A DNA stretch of 64,000 nt from Calvatia gigantea (lineage: Eukaryota > Basidiomycota > Agaricomycetes > Agaricales > Lycoperdaceae). Position 1 is the stretch's first letter. The number at the start of each line of letters is the position of its first letter. Positions 23,646 through 34,087 of the stretch are shown piece after piece. The translations under genes were made by a program, and so were the position numbers. The notes under the pieces are model-generated. The model searched no databases and was not told the DNA's origin. It saw only the letters and a list, made by a program, of their open reading frames with translations. Where the stretch lies: positions 496,001 through 560,000 of the forward strand of contig JACAAK010000011.1 in the NCBI GenBank assembly GCA_025093985.1. The letters are read 5' to 3'.

Positions 23646-24534
23646 ATGATCATCCTCGACAGCGACAAACAGATTGAAGCCTTCGAAGCACGAGGGCTGG
23701 CAGAAGAGCAGGCTCATGTGGGTGTCTTTGAGCGCTTTCTGGGGCTCCCGCGCACTCATCCGCGGGCTGTTTGTTTTATCTAGCAAGAACCTCCACCAAC
23801 ATATGCCTCTTTGCAGCAAGCATCTTCTTCGAGCCAGTTGCTACCACCACCTGGTAGTAATCCGACAAACTTTGTCTCCGTGACCCGGTTGCACGATACA
23901 CTCCGCGAAAACATAACCATAGATCCAACGCTATATGTCCCTCCACTTCTGCTACCACCGCTTTCCCCGGAAGAAACACTCAACGCCCGAAAACATCTGA
24001 GGCTCGAGTCAACCCATGGCTCCATTTACGCCACCATCAGAATTGTGCCGAGTTTTGGCAGTGAGAGATGTAAGGTGCGAATGTTCATGCGGTCTACACA
24101 TGGCGGTATTTCAGCCCGAATAGTACGTCTTTTGCTCTCAACTGTCGTCTGGTCTGACTTGGGCGATCTGCATGCAGCAAGGGCAAGGTCCTCGGCACTC
24201 TTTCCAGCTAATTGCGCACTCGGCCAACGGCAACATCGCCCTCCGGTTGCCGCGCTCGTTTCAAGGACCAATCATGATATCCCTTCGCCACGGCTCTGTG
24301 AAGTTTTCGGACGGGATTAATCAGCACCTCACGACATTCGGAGAGGCGAACTATGTCCGACATTGTTTTGTGGGCGATTTCTCGAGCTGGGCGGACTCGC
24401 GGAAGGATTGGTCTGGGGATGAGATTATAATTGAGGCGAAGCACGGAGGGGTCAAAATACAATACGAAGATGACGCTCCGGGTTCTGTGGTTCGTGCCCG
24501 ACCAAGTCTACTGAACCGGGTCTTTGGGTTTTGA
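23646..24534 (+). CDS. DUF7330 domain protein
   Basis: A member of the DUF7330 family, abundant in Agaricomycetes and of unknown function. Three exons: the first begins at ATG 23646 (Met-Ile-Ile-Leu-Asp-Ser-Asp), the second starts Glu-Pro-Pro-Pro-Thr-Tyr-Ala-Ser and holds Pro-Pro-Gly-Ser-Asn-Pro-Thr-Asn-Phe-Val-Ser with Ile-Asp-Pro-Thr-Leu. A third follows an intron whose donor is GTACGT after Ile-Ser-Ala-Arg-Ile and whose acceptor is GCAG. The conserved repeats of short beta-strands are visible: Ser-Thr-His-Gly-Ser-Ile, Ser-Ala-Asn-Gly-Asn-Ile-Ala-Leu-Arg-Leu-Pro-Arg-Ser-Phe, Arg-His-Gly-Ser-Val-Lys-Phe-Ser, then Tyr-Phe/Cys-Phe-Val-Gly-Asp-Phe and a final Lys-His-Gly-Gly-Val-Lys-Ile. These resemble a right-handed adhesin-like beta fold. 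No membrane segment or signal peptide is seen. Confidence 0.82.
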
Positions 24535-25030
24535 TGTTAATTTCTGGTATGAACGAAACGTCTAACGCATCGCTTTGTGTCACTAATCAGTTTTATAGTT
24601 CTTACTGTCGATCTATCATCTTGTATCATACTTCCATTGTCATTATCAATGAATTTTTACTTGGGAGCCACGTCTCAGGAACAGCCTGCTTCCCCCCTGA
24701 TCTTGCATTGGACGGTGTCCAACCGGACAAGCCACCTGCCTTTAATGGTGAAGAACACATGAAGTTGTCACCCTTAGTTGGCTTCAACCCATTCCTCGTT
24801 GCCCTAAGTTTACTTTGCACCCTTCTTTTTAATGTGATTGACACCCTCAATGGACCAACATCAATTCACGCACGCGGCCAGCGAATTACAAAATTCCGCT
24901 ACAATGATATCATCGGCGACACGATGAGAAGATAGAAACAGAAAGGGCGAGCTTGCTTATGGACCCCCTGCTTGATTCCCCCTAGCCCAGCGTTACCCAC
25001 GGAATGGTGTAATGGCAGGTGAGACTGATG
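24535..25030. other. Intergenic, no gene seen
   Basis: Open frames at 24531-24935 run out of the 3' end of the DUF7330 gene and resemble nothing I know. I read this as untranslated and promoter sequence. Confidence 0.45.
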
Positions 25031-25053
25031 AGATAAGATGTATCAGCTTATCT
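25031..25053. promoter_or_regulatory. Inverted pair of GATA-factor sites
   Basis: AGATAAG at 25031-25037 faces CTTATCT at 25047-25053, a perfect inverted pair of HGATAR sites, about 80 bp upstream of the first cyclophilin start codon. Fungal GATA factors (nitrogen, iron or light response) bind such sites. Binding is inferred, not shown. Confidence 0.45.
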
Positions 25054-25134
25054 GATCATCGGATCTTCATCGGGAAGAAGCCGTCCTCATAAGACACACA
25101 CCTCTTGCCTCTTTTTGTCCCCACCATCTCCACC

Positions 25135-25789
25135 ATGGCCAACGTTTTCGTACGTTCGTTCCGGTATCCTTCTGTTTGACAGCCCCAACTATTCTTCCGT
25201 TTATAGTTCGATATCGCGATAGATGGGCAACCCTCGGGTCGCATCGTCTTCAAACTCTATGATGACGTCGTTCCCAAGACTGCCAAAAATTTCCGTGAGC
25301 TCGCTACTGGCCAACATGGTTTTGGCTACCTGGGTTCCTCTTTCCACCGTGTGATACCCAATTTTATGCTCCAAGGTGGCGACTTCACAAGGGGAAACGG
25401 CACTGGTGGTAAATCTATCTATGGGGAGAAATTTGCAGGTCTGCTCTCCAAATGAATGGAATTGTTTATTCACCTAGCTCACGAAAATCATAGATGAAAA
25501 CTTTAAGCTCAAACACAGCAAGCCTGGTCTCTTGTCCATGGCCAATGCTGGCAAGAATACCAACGGTTCCCAATTCTTTATCACTACCGTCGTCACAAGC
25601 TGGCTTGATGGAGCCCATGTTGTCTTTGGTGAGTGTTGACCTTGGGAATCTCTTGCGTCCCTAACTCACCAGATCCATACAGGTGAGGTTGTTGAAGGAA
25701 TGGATCTCGTTAAGAAGATCGAGAGCCTTGGCTCGCAGTCTGGAACTGTCAAGAAAAAGGTTACCATCGCCAATTGCGGTACTGTTTAG
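25135..25789 (+). CDS. Cyclophilin A-type peptidyl-prolyl isomerase, copy 1
   Basis: A cytosolic cyclophilin that speeds cis-trans isomerisation of prolyl bonds and is the target of cyclosporin A. Four exons: Met-Ala-Asn-Val-Phe, then Phe-Asp-Ile-Ala-Ile-Asp-Gly, then from Asp-Glu-Asn-Phe, then from Gly-Glu-Val-Val. Catalytic residues are all visible: the Arg in Ser-Phe-His-Arg-Val-Ile-Pro, Phe/Met/Gln in [11 protein letters not shown] in Thr-Ser-Trp-Leu-Asp-Gly and His in Gly-Ala-His-Val-Val-Phe-Gly. Length is about 162 residues, normal for CypA. A leader of pyrimidines and ACC precedes the ATG. The second exon ends inside Lys-Phe-Ala-Asp. A near-identical gene follows 410 bp downstream in the same orientation. 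Confidence 0.95.
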
Positions 25790-26144
25790 TCTGGACAATC
25801 ACGATCTGGGCGCTTAGGTTTATCATTATAAATACTTAGTTATTATGGCCGAATCCAAAAAACCAAATCTGTACCGCAGTCGAGGTCATAAATTTCAACA
25901 ATTGAATCCCCGTTTATCCCACCCGGAGTTGTCTTCAGCCGACGACCAAAGGATTCAGATGATCATATCGAACACGTTCCTACCATATCCAGACACTGTC
26001 CATCATCGATGCACTGATAGGGCCCAACCAATCTGTGACAAATAGGGTGTCGTGTCTTGAAGGAGATTTTAGTCAGAACCCCATACAGCATACATAGACT
26101 TTCCCAAGTCACCGTTGGAGATATGACCGCATTGTTGGATTCGC

Positions 26145-26153
26145 ATATATATA
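26145..26153 (+). promoter_or_regulatory. TATA box of cyclophilin copy 2
   Basis: TATATATAA lies about 50 bp before the start codon at 26200. Copy 1 has no such clear TATA box at the same place, so the two copies probably differ in control. Confidence 0.5.
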
Positions 26154-26199
26154 ACCCGGTGGAGGTAGCGTTCATCAGGATCCACTGATACCTCTCACT

Positions 26200-26850
26200 A
26201 TGTCAAACGTCTTTGTAAGCACGCTCTCAGCTGAGGCTAGAATGGCTGATACGAGTTGTTCCACAGTTCGATATCACGATCGACGGGCAATTCGTCGGGC
26301 GCATGGTCTTCAGGCTTTACGATGAGGTTGTTCCGAGGACTGCCAAGAACTTCCGCGAGCTTGCTACCGGGCAACATGGGTTTGGTTACAAAGGCTCTGC
26401 CTTCCACCGCGTGATCCCCCAGTTTATGCTTCAAGGCGGTGATTTCACAAAAGGCGATGGTACAGGTGGTAAATCTATCTATGGGGAGAAATTCGCAGGT
26501 CTGGTCCCAAGCGAATGGAATTTCCTATCCGTCCAACTCATAAAAATTGTAGACGAAAATTTCCAGCTCAAGCACACCAAGCCTGGGCTCTTGTCGATGG
26601 CTAACGCTGGAAAGAATACTAATGGCTCTCAGTTCTTTATTACGACGGTCGTCACCAGTTGGCTTGATGGCGCCCACGTCGTGTTCGGTAAGGAATCCTT
26701 TTTGGCGAAGTGACTGGTTCGGGGTCTGATTGCGAGATACCAGGCGAGGTCGTTGAAGGCATGGAGATAGTAAAGACGATCGAGAAGTCGGGCTCGCAGA
26801 GTGGAAAGACGACAAAGATAGTCGTCATTGCCAACAGCGGCACAATCTAA
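26200..26850 (+). CDS. Cyclophilin A-type peptidyl-prolyl isomerase, copy 2
   Basis: A tandem paralogue of the preceding gene with introns at the same places: after Met-Ser-Asn-Val-Phe, inside Lys-Phe-Ala-Asp (26499-26552), and after His-Val-Val-Phe-Gly. All cyclophilin active-site residues are kept ([21 protein letters not shown]). It differs from copy 1 at scattered surface positions and in the C-terminus (Gly-Ser-Gln-Ser-Gly-Lys-Thr-Thr-Lys). The second intron is 54 bp, a multiple of three, and has no in-frame stop, so keeping it would add 18 residues in the Lys-Phe-Ala loop; in copy 1 the same intron contains a stop. Ends at TAA 26848-26850. Confidence 0.94.
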
Positions 26851-27188
26851 AGCCGGTCGATTGCACGGAAGAACCTCTTAGCTGCCTGAGTACCCCAGGT
26901 CGCTGGACTGAGGCACGAAGTGATTATGAGATATTCTGTAAATATTCATCAAACAGGACTGATACATATGCTTATTGTTGTCGTACGCTTCTCTCCCATT
27001 GGTAGATCTTAAGAGCTTGAGCAATCAGTACTTAGATCGAGGAAGCCTGAAAGCTTTGTTCACGATAAGGGTCATCGGCGGCGGCCCTGCGTGTACTTTC
27101 CCACGATCATCTCCCGAACCGGGTGTACTGAGATACAAGTGCGCGCCTTCCCCGTTGCTTGTTGTGAAACACATCGCAACTGGGACAT

Positions 27189-29529
27189 ATGACCCATCGG
27201 ACGAGCCAGGCTACAGAATCGGACCCTCTATTGGAGGCACAGTCTGACTACGGTGCAAGCTCAAGCGGTGCTCTAGACCGGCATGTATGTATTCTGTCAT
27301 TGGTTCATCACTTGTTGTGTCATGGGCCGACAATTCATCACTTTCGTTTGGCTTCTGTTCTCTTGGTAACGGTTATTAGAGAGGTAGAGATGGAGAACTA
27401 TTCGACAACGTACCCCGTCACAAGCGCCAACTTGGTACGTCGGATCGTACAGACGTAGCTCGTTCGGTTGCTCATGTCATCTCAGGTTCCTTGAGTGCCG
27501 GTTTCTTGATTTTCAACCGGGTTATAGGAACAGGGTAGGCCCAATGCTTGCTTTACTCACACCACGCCGCTCATTCCACGCAAGAATATATGCTACCCCA
27601 AGCAACATCTTGCGGTCTGCGGGCAGTGTCGGAGTCGCCCTCATCATGTGGCTTGTTGGGGCCTTGATTGCCGCTCTGGGGACGATGGTATACATTGAAC
27701 TTGGCACGGTCAGTAATACCTGTTCCCGGGATTTGAGGTTATGAGCATGAACCGACCCTCAACTCTTAGGGTCTCCCAAGAAGCGGTGGAGAGAAGAACT
27801 ACTTAGAATTCATATATCGGCGGCCGAAGTTCATGGTGACATGCACATTCGCCGTTTATGCTATGATCACGGTGGGTTACTCAAACTCGGATCGCCAGCT
27901 CCTACCCCTCACAGTGTCTTGTACCTCCATCAGGGCACAGCAACCGCCAACAGTGTGGTCTTCAGTGAATGTACGGGACCTCTTTGGTTGGTTCATCTTG
28001 AGTCGGTCGTTGTTCACTCCTCCCTTTAGATGTTCTTCATGCCGCAGCTATTGAAACCGACATGGCTAAAAACTCGCTTGGTGGCGTTTTCTTGTTTGGC
28101 CTTCATCTGTTTGATACACGGAACAGCTCTCAAGTGGGGCCTTCGCGTACAAAATACACTCGGAATGTTCAAGCTCGTTGTCCTTACGTTGGTCGCAGGT
28201 TCTGGCATTCTTTCACTCATGGGAGTTCCCGGCTTCCAAGTAGGAGACGACTATGAAAAGTCGCATAATTTTGAGTGGGATAAATTTTGGGAGGGCTCAG
28301 GTACAGGCGCCAATGCATTCGTAGCCGGTTTATTTGCTGTCATATGGTGAGTGCCTTGGTGCTTTCAGTAAGCGTACATCTTATGCTTTCTCTTCTAGGT
28401 CGTTTATTGGATATTCCAATGCAAATTACGCGCTTTCTGAAATCAAGGATCCAGTACGGACGATTAAGCGCGCAGCCCCCATTGCAATCTTTGGTGTCAG
28501 TGTGGTGTACATGCTTATCAACATAGCATACTTTGCCGTTGTATCGAGGAAGGATATCTTGAACAGTAGCAGGATTATCGCGTGTGTACTTAGCACCATT
28601 ATTGGTCTCTCATTGATCAGTCTCATCCAGAGCACTATATTTCCGCAACTTATACGGTCCAACCACTGAAAGGGTGAATACTTTCTATGCCTTGCCATAT
28701 TCTTGAATAGTAACAATCTGGCAAAAACACCACAGGCCCTCAGCGGATTTATTGCGTTATCAACTTTAGGGAATCTTCTCGCGGGTCAGTTCGCACAAGG
28801 CAGAGGTGAATTCTGCTACTGTTTCGAACCTATGGGTATGCTCACGACCGAGATAAAGTCATTCAAGAACTGGGAAGGGAAGGCATCCTCCCATATGCCT
28901 CCTTTTTCGCCAGTAACAAACCGTTTAATGCTCCTCTGCATGGCTTGCTACTGCAGTTTACAATATCAACGACTTTTTTGATAGCAACGCCGCCGGGCGA
29001 CGCTTATTTGTTCTTGATCAGCCGTGAGTGTCCTATTGCATTCCCATAAACTGGATAGCTGGAACTTCCTTGAAGTGTCATCATATTGCTTAACACTTAT
29101 TAACGCCCTCGTCGCTGTTGGGCTGCTCCTGCTACATACCAAAGTATATCAAACGGCATGGAACTGGGACCCTCCCTTCAGGGCACCGAGAACCGTGGTG
29201 GTCCTCTTCTTCGCCACCAACGTTTTCCTTATTGTTGTTCCATTCATACCTCCATCGCAAGGCTCCCGAACATATGAACGTTTACCATATTGGGTCAGTA
29301 TCAACTTGAGTGGAGATCGTCATGAGTTCCCTGTTATTGAACACGTTTTCAGTCACACTCTGTCGCTGCCTTTGCGGTTTCGCTCATCGGCATGGCGTAT
29401 TGGTATATATGGAGCATTTTGCTGCCCAAGAAGAGGGGATACACACTAAAGCGAGAGTACATCCTGCAGGACGATGGCGTCTCGCGATGGGTTTTCAGGA
29501 AAGAGCCCGTGGCAACACGAGAAGCATAG
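27189..29529 (+). CDS. APC-family amino acid permease, Mup1-like (methionine), with apparent frameshift
   Basis: A plasma-membrane amino acid transporter of the APC/LAT class, closest in pattern to fungal high-affinity methionine permeases. From ATG 27189 a polar N-terminus leads into Asn-Arg-Val-Ile-Gly-Thr-Gly joined by an intron to Ile/Tyr-Ala-Thr-Pro-Ser, the first-helix substrate motif. Later blocks include Trp-Leu-Val-Gly-Ala-Leu, Gly-Leu-Pro-Arg-Ser-Gly-Gly-Glu-Lys-Asn-Tyr-Leu-Glu, Ser-Asn-Ala-Asn-Tyr-Ala-Leu-Ser-Glu-Ile-Lys-Asp-Pro and Gly-Arg-Glu-Gly-Ile-Leu-Pro. About ten exons cover a full set of 12 helices and a cytoplasmic C-terminus ending at TAG 29527-29529. Near 28055-28062 the frame changes by one base between Val-Leu-His-Ala-Ala-Ala-Ile-Glu and Thr-Trp-Leu-Lys-Thr, with no splice site between them; one extra A in a GAAAC run would explain it. 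It is either a recent pseudogene or a base error. Confidence 0.8.
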
Positions 29530-30944
29530 ATGCTGTAGGACTCTTATACATTGCCTTCGCGCGTGGTGCAGCAACGTGCTATAATCCTGATCCAGAGATC
29601 AACCTGTATACCGCCTATCATGATTTGCGAATCGGTTCTCGCATGTTCGGGTGGAGCAATATCGTTATGTATTCGAGGCCATTCGGGTATAAACGCAGTT
29701 TAACACCGCATCGGATTCTACTTTTGTAATCTCTTCACTATCCCCTCTATGCCCACATTTGTCCCCACATATGGCCACGTCCGTACTGCGCAGCTCACTC
29801 TTCCCAAGGACAACCCAACCCTCCAAGTCACTATCCTGGTGCAATATGGTTGATCGGACTCGACTCACTAACAATATGGATAGTCTTCCACATACTTGGT
29901 TCACCCACCCTGATAAGGCACCTTACGACACGTCCAAAAGGCTTGCCATGACATGGTTTCGTGTACCGGTCATTACGGTCTTGAAAACATTCGTCTACCC
30001 CATGAAGGAGAGAGCAGGTATGGAACCGATGTTTGGGAATCTACTCGCGAATGCCTCATCCTCTTTGCCCATAGGCAGGGGGCGTAGAGTACCCCAGTTA
30101 TGGTCTTCATCCCTACCACCATCTCTTTTGGGTTGTTCCAACTGGGCATTAGCCCCAAAAATGTTATTGTTCTTCACCCACTGTTGATACCTCCTAGCAG
30201 ATATGAATTCTTTCCCTGCGGATTAGTGGTGCGCAACCTACGTGGGTCGGGCAGGGTAAGGCCCAGTCCAGGGTCCTATTCAGCGTCAGACGGTCACCCC
30301 TGGATAGGAGCGAACAGCTGAGGATTTACTTGTTTCGGTGCCCTACTTACTGCTCCAGCCTCTTTAGAACGCCTTTATTGTCCAACAAGCGCCGTGCCCG
30401 TAACACTGGTAAATCCACGAACTCCACCAAATCCAAAATAAGTAACGGTAAAAGTACGCCTTTCTCACAGATTCCCACAGGTCCCTCATTCTTTAGAGTA
30501 GGACTTGTGATTCGCTCAGGTTTGTTCCGGTCACATCTAACCTTCTGAAGACAGCGAAACTCGGCAATCTTCCATGATAGATCATAGGGGCCGCGACAGA
30601 AAAGCATCGCACTTCCCCTTTTGATCGCGGTAGCCTATGAAAATACAGCTGACACCGAAACGCGGAAAAGAGGGCCATAGCCTAGTAAGGCTCACCCCTC
30701 GCTTCTCTCTTTTTTTGTGCCCACTTCTTCTCCTTTTTACCATCACCACCCGCGCACTGTCCCCACCCCACCTAGAGTTGCGGGTGCCTCCATCCCCCCT
30801 TCCCCCTTCATGTTATGGCGGACGGCCTGCAAGCTGAGCTGCCCAGTACAGCCCACGCGATGTATGTTCGGCTGGCACTTGGCGAATAATTCGAGAATCG
30901 ATTAACGACTCTCGACAGAATACTCCATAATGTGCTTCATTTCG
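29530..30944. other. Intergenic, no gene recognised
   Basis: Frames in this 1.4 kb are short and none resembles a known family. The stretch 30700-30830 is pyrimidine-rich. The last 200 bp probably hold an unresolved first exon or leader of the second DUF6533 gene. Confidence 0.4.
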
Positions 30945-32905
30945 TGGCCATCTGTCAGTTGTTGATGCTTCCTATTGCACCCCATTCAAAAGTACTCAAA
31001 TGTGGTTGTTGTTTTGAATCACAGCGGTTCTGTATTATGACCACCTGCTCACTTCACGTACGTCGTTGGTCGTTCTTGTTGTGACTGAGGCCAAGATGGC
31101 AGTGGTTGACTGATCGTTGATGCAGGGCGTGAAGTAGAGTACGTATGGAGAAGGCCGAAGAGCCATAGCTCCTATTATTTCTTCTTGAATCGGTACTTTT
31201 CGTTCCTTGGGAACTTGGCGGTGTCATTGTTAGGATTTGTAGATATGCCTACACGGGTGAGTAACACCCCATACGCCACAGTTTTAACACGAGACTTACA
31301 CCTTGGCGCAGAGGTATACATTTCTTACCCTCACTGACACACAATGGGACTCACTCGAAGCCGGGTGCTAGTTGCAAGCGATATAACACATTCAGGCAGT
31401 TGTTGCTCGTAGTAACACAGGTTCTCATCTGCTGTAAGTGACACTTTTGACTTCATCCTGAATTCCTAATTCACGTCTAAAAACTTCTAGATTTTCTAAC
31501 ACTTCGGATATACGCTCTTTATGAACGTTCACCACGAATATTGGTGTACATGTTGGGAAGCGGCGCTGTATTGGCAGCCATTGCATGCGTACGTCTCATT
31601 CTATGGAGGTCTCCCACCGTTGCCTCACCAACACCTTGACCTTCCTTTCGGCTCGTGGCGACGCAATCGTGGTACAGTGGGCACTTTTTGGGCAGAAAAC
31701 TGCTCCGAGTCCAATAAGCAGTGGGTGCCATATCGGGTTGTCCAGAATCACGTACGTCCTTTCTCAAGCGGTGATCAACGCCCGTTCATGGTCTCGTGGC
31801 TGAATATGGGATATTTTTGCTGGTATCTTCAGAGCCATACGTACGTACAGTATGCTTCCCCTCTGCCACCTTCCCAAAATAGTGGGCGCTTCCATTCCGT
31901 TGCTGACGTGGATTACTGGTGTGTGTGGGTACACAGGATTGGCAGGGGCTTGGGAAGCGCTGTTTGTGTATGATTCGATGATATTTGGATTGACATTGTA
32001 CAAGAGTTGGTCAACGAGGAGGGAGTATACTCCAGCAAGGAGACATGCATCGCCGTTATTAAATGTGATTGTCCGCGATGGTAAGTTCTTTTCAATCACA
32101 CGTTTGTGCTTCTTGTGCTTCTTTTTTCTCTGGGTGGTGTTGATACAATGCGCTAAAAATAACACTTCTCTCCAGGCTCGATGTACTTCGCGTGAGTAGC
32201 TGGTATTTTTTTTTTCACTGGGATGTATGGGTGGTCTTCTTTGTGGTTCTCTTTGTTTCCGCCTCCGAGGAGGAAGTGGATGTAGGATGGATACTGACAC
32301 CGGCTTCTAATAGGGTTATGGCCCTCGCGAATTTGTCAAACATTTTGTCGTTTTATGTGAGTTGTTTTGTTATCTCACGACTCGGAGGTGCCTTGTTACT
32401 TATGGACTCGTCTATACTTAGCTCGGTGGAGTAAGTTGACTGGATTTTCCCGAGGTTGAACGTGCTGATAGGAGCGGTGGATTAATTATAGCCATTTTCT
32501 CGGGGAATGCTATCGACCCTTGCGAGTAGGTGCGTTTTTTGGGGGTTAGCCACGGGTGACTGGACGCACTGTCCTGACTTCGTTACTTCTAGTATCTCAG
32601 TGACCATGATGTCGCGTCTGATGCTAAACTTGCACGAGACGGCGGAGCTAGGGATATGGTCGACGCAACGCACGACGACGGTTGGAATAGGTTCTCGGAA
32701 TTCAGAAGAGACGAGGGAGAATGCCGTTGAACTTGACACGTTCATGACGGGAGGTGCTACATGTTCGCGGTATGATACTCTAGGGAGTATATCTCAGGTT
32801 GTGTCGGGATTGGAGAGGATAGATGAAGAGGAGGGGGCGAGGACGGAGAGTACGAGGCTGTCGAGTAGAATGTCAAGTTCGGGGCAACGGACGTTGTACA
32901 ATTGA
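30945..32905 (+). CDS. DUF6533 multi-pass membrane protein, second copy (start unresolved)
   Basis: A second DUF6533 family protein. The core motif is clear: Val-Leu-Tyr-Tyr-Asp-His-Leu-Leu-Thr joined over an intron (GTACGT...GCAG) to Arg-Glu-Val-Glu-Tyr-Val-Trp-Arg-Arg-Pro, then Phe-Phe-Leu-Asn-Arg-Tyr. Further exons read Leu-Leu-Leu-Val-Val-Thr-Gln-Val-Leu-Ile-Cys, Thr-Leu-Arg-Ile-Tyr-Ala-Leu-Tyr-Glu-Arg, a Val-Tyr-Asp-Ser-Met-Ile-Phe-Gly-Leu-Thr-Leu-Tyr segment, and the characteristic C-terminal Ser-Arg-Leu-Met-Leu-Asn-Leu-His-Glu. A polar tail ends at TGA 32905. I could not find an ATG in frame with the first recognisable residues, so the start coordinate is approximate and a short first exon is missing. 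It shares its family with the gene at 12.3 kb but the two are clearly diverged. Confidence 0.72.
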
Positions 32906-33320
32906 TACCCTGGCATTATTGTCACGTATACCCACTGTAATGTATCATCTAGTTTAGCCACTTCCATGTAGTTGTAGAAGATCACCAGCGTGCAGGATAC
33001 TTATGGGTTCACACCCAATGGGTTGTGTGGCGAAGAGGTCTCGAGGATAAAAATAGATTCACCAGGTTCGACAGATGTGGTTCTAGCCCGTCTTGGGGAA
33101 ATCTTTTAGCCGGATTTCAGCGGTTGGGCCTTGCACGTATACTCCAGGTAGCGATTTTTGTGCAGCTAAAATTGCATACAGGGCGATGATATAAACGGAA
33201 TAGCACTTAAAGACAGGACGGAACGACATGCAATATGAGTTCCGAATCACCAAGAAACGCTAGAGGTCCAAGCAAGCATCCAAAAAAAAAATAGTCCAGA
33301 GGCGAAAGTGATTTAGTGCT
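32906..33320. other. Intergenic between convergent genes
   Basis: The 3' regions of the second DUF6533 gene and of the Kre9-like gene; no coding signal seen. Confidence 0.5.
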
Positions 33321-34087
33321 TCACATGAAGTATGCCAATCCGGCAGCAATGGCAGCGCTGGCACCGAGTCCGAAGTTTTTGAGAGAGGCGGCACCGTTTG
33401 AGGGTTTCGGTGGTGCTGCGGTGGAGGCACCAGAAGCCGCTGCCGCGGAACCAGAGGCGGTAGCACCGGCGGTTGTAGGTTGGCTGGGATAAGCTGAACC
33501 CACAGGCTTGATTTCAAACTCCTCGGACTGGGCGAAGATCTAAGTGGCGGGGGGAGGGGGTTGTGATGAGAGGATAGTCAAAGGGGAGGGTGGTTAGGAA
33601 AGACATACGTCAGTGCTGTTGAGGGGGTTGGCAAGAATGATGCGATAGCCAGGAGCTGCTTTCTGGGTGGATTGCTCTGGAGTTATGAGTTTAGAGCAGT
33701 CAAAGTTGTTCTGGATTGAAATTATGGCCATGGGTGCATTGAGGATGGTTGGGTCCTGTAGGAGAGTTGTGAGATATTGTGAACTTAGGGAATTGAGTGA
33801 ACGTACGGAGTTGGAGATGCTATGAGAAAATGGTGAGAAAACAGATGGGTGAAATTGAATGGGAAACCTACAGGATGGTAAAAGTGTCGTGGGTCTTGTC
33901 ATCGCAGGTCCAGGCGAGTGTGTTAGCAGATTGGGCAACTGGTATTGGTCAGGTAAGTGTGTAGTCTAGGGTGCCCAGGCGACTCACCCCACCACGACGC
34001 GGATGTCGGATTGGTGACCTGGAGGCCTCGGACAGCAGTGAGACCAGCGAAGGAGGCGGCGAGAATGAAGTTTGTCAAAGCAACCAT
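33321..34087 (-). CDS. Secreted Kre9/Knh1-like GPI-anchored cell-wall protein
   Basis: A small secreted protein of the Ser/Thr-rich GPI-anchored family with an N-terminal Kre9/Knh1-like domain, thought to act at the cell wall (beta-1,6-glucan related in yeast). From ATG 34087 there is a signal peptide (Met-Val-Ala-Leu-Thr-Asn-Phe-Ile-Leu-Ala-Ala-Ser), then Val-Thr-Asn-Pro-Thr-Ser-Ala-Ser-Trp-Trp, Asn-Thr-Leu-Ala-Trp-Thr-Cys and Phe-Thr-Ile-Leu, the usual ligand-like start of the domain. Introns of 50-70 bp separate four to five exons. A single middle Cys could pair with the Trp-Thr-Cys one. The tail is Ala/Ser/Thr-rich (Ala-Ser-Gly-Ser-Ala-Ala-Ala-Ala-Ser-Gly) and ends in a hydrophobic segment (Ile-Ala-Ala-Gly-Leu-Ala-Tyr-Phe-Met), as expected for a GPI addition signal. 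It diverges from the RRM gene across a 1.5 kb shared upstream region. Confidence 0.82.
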
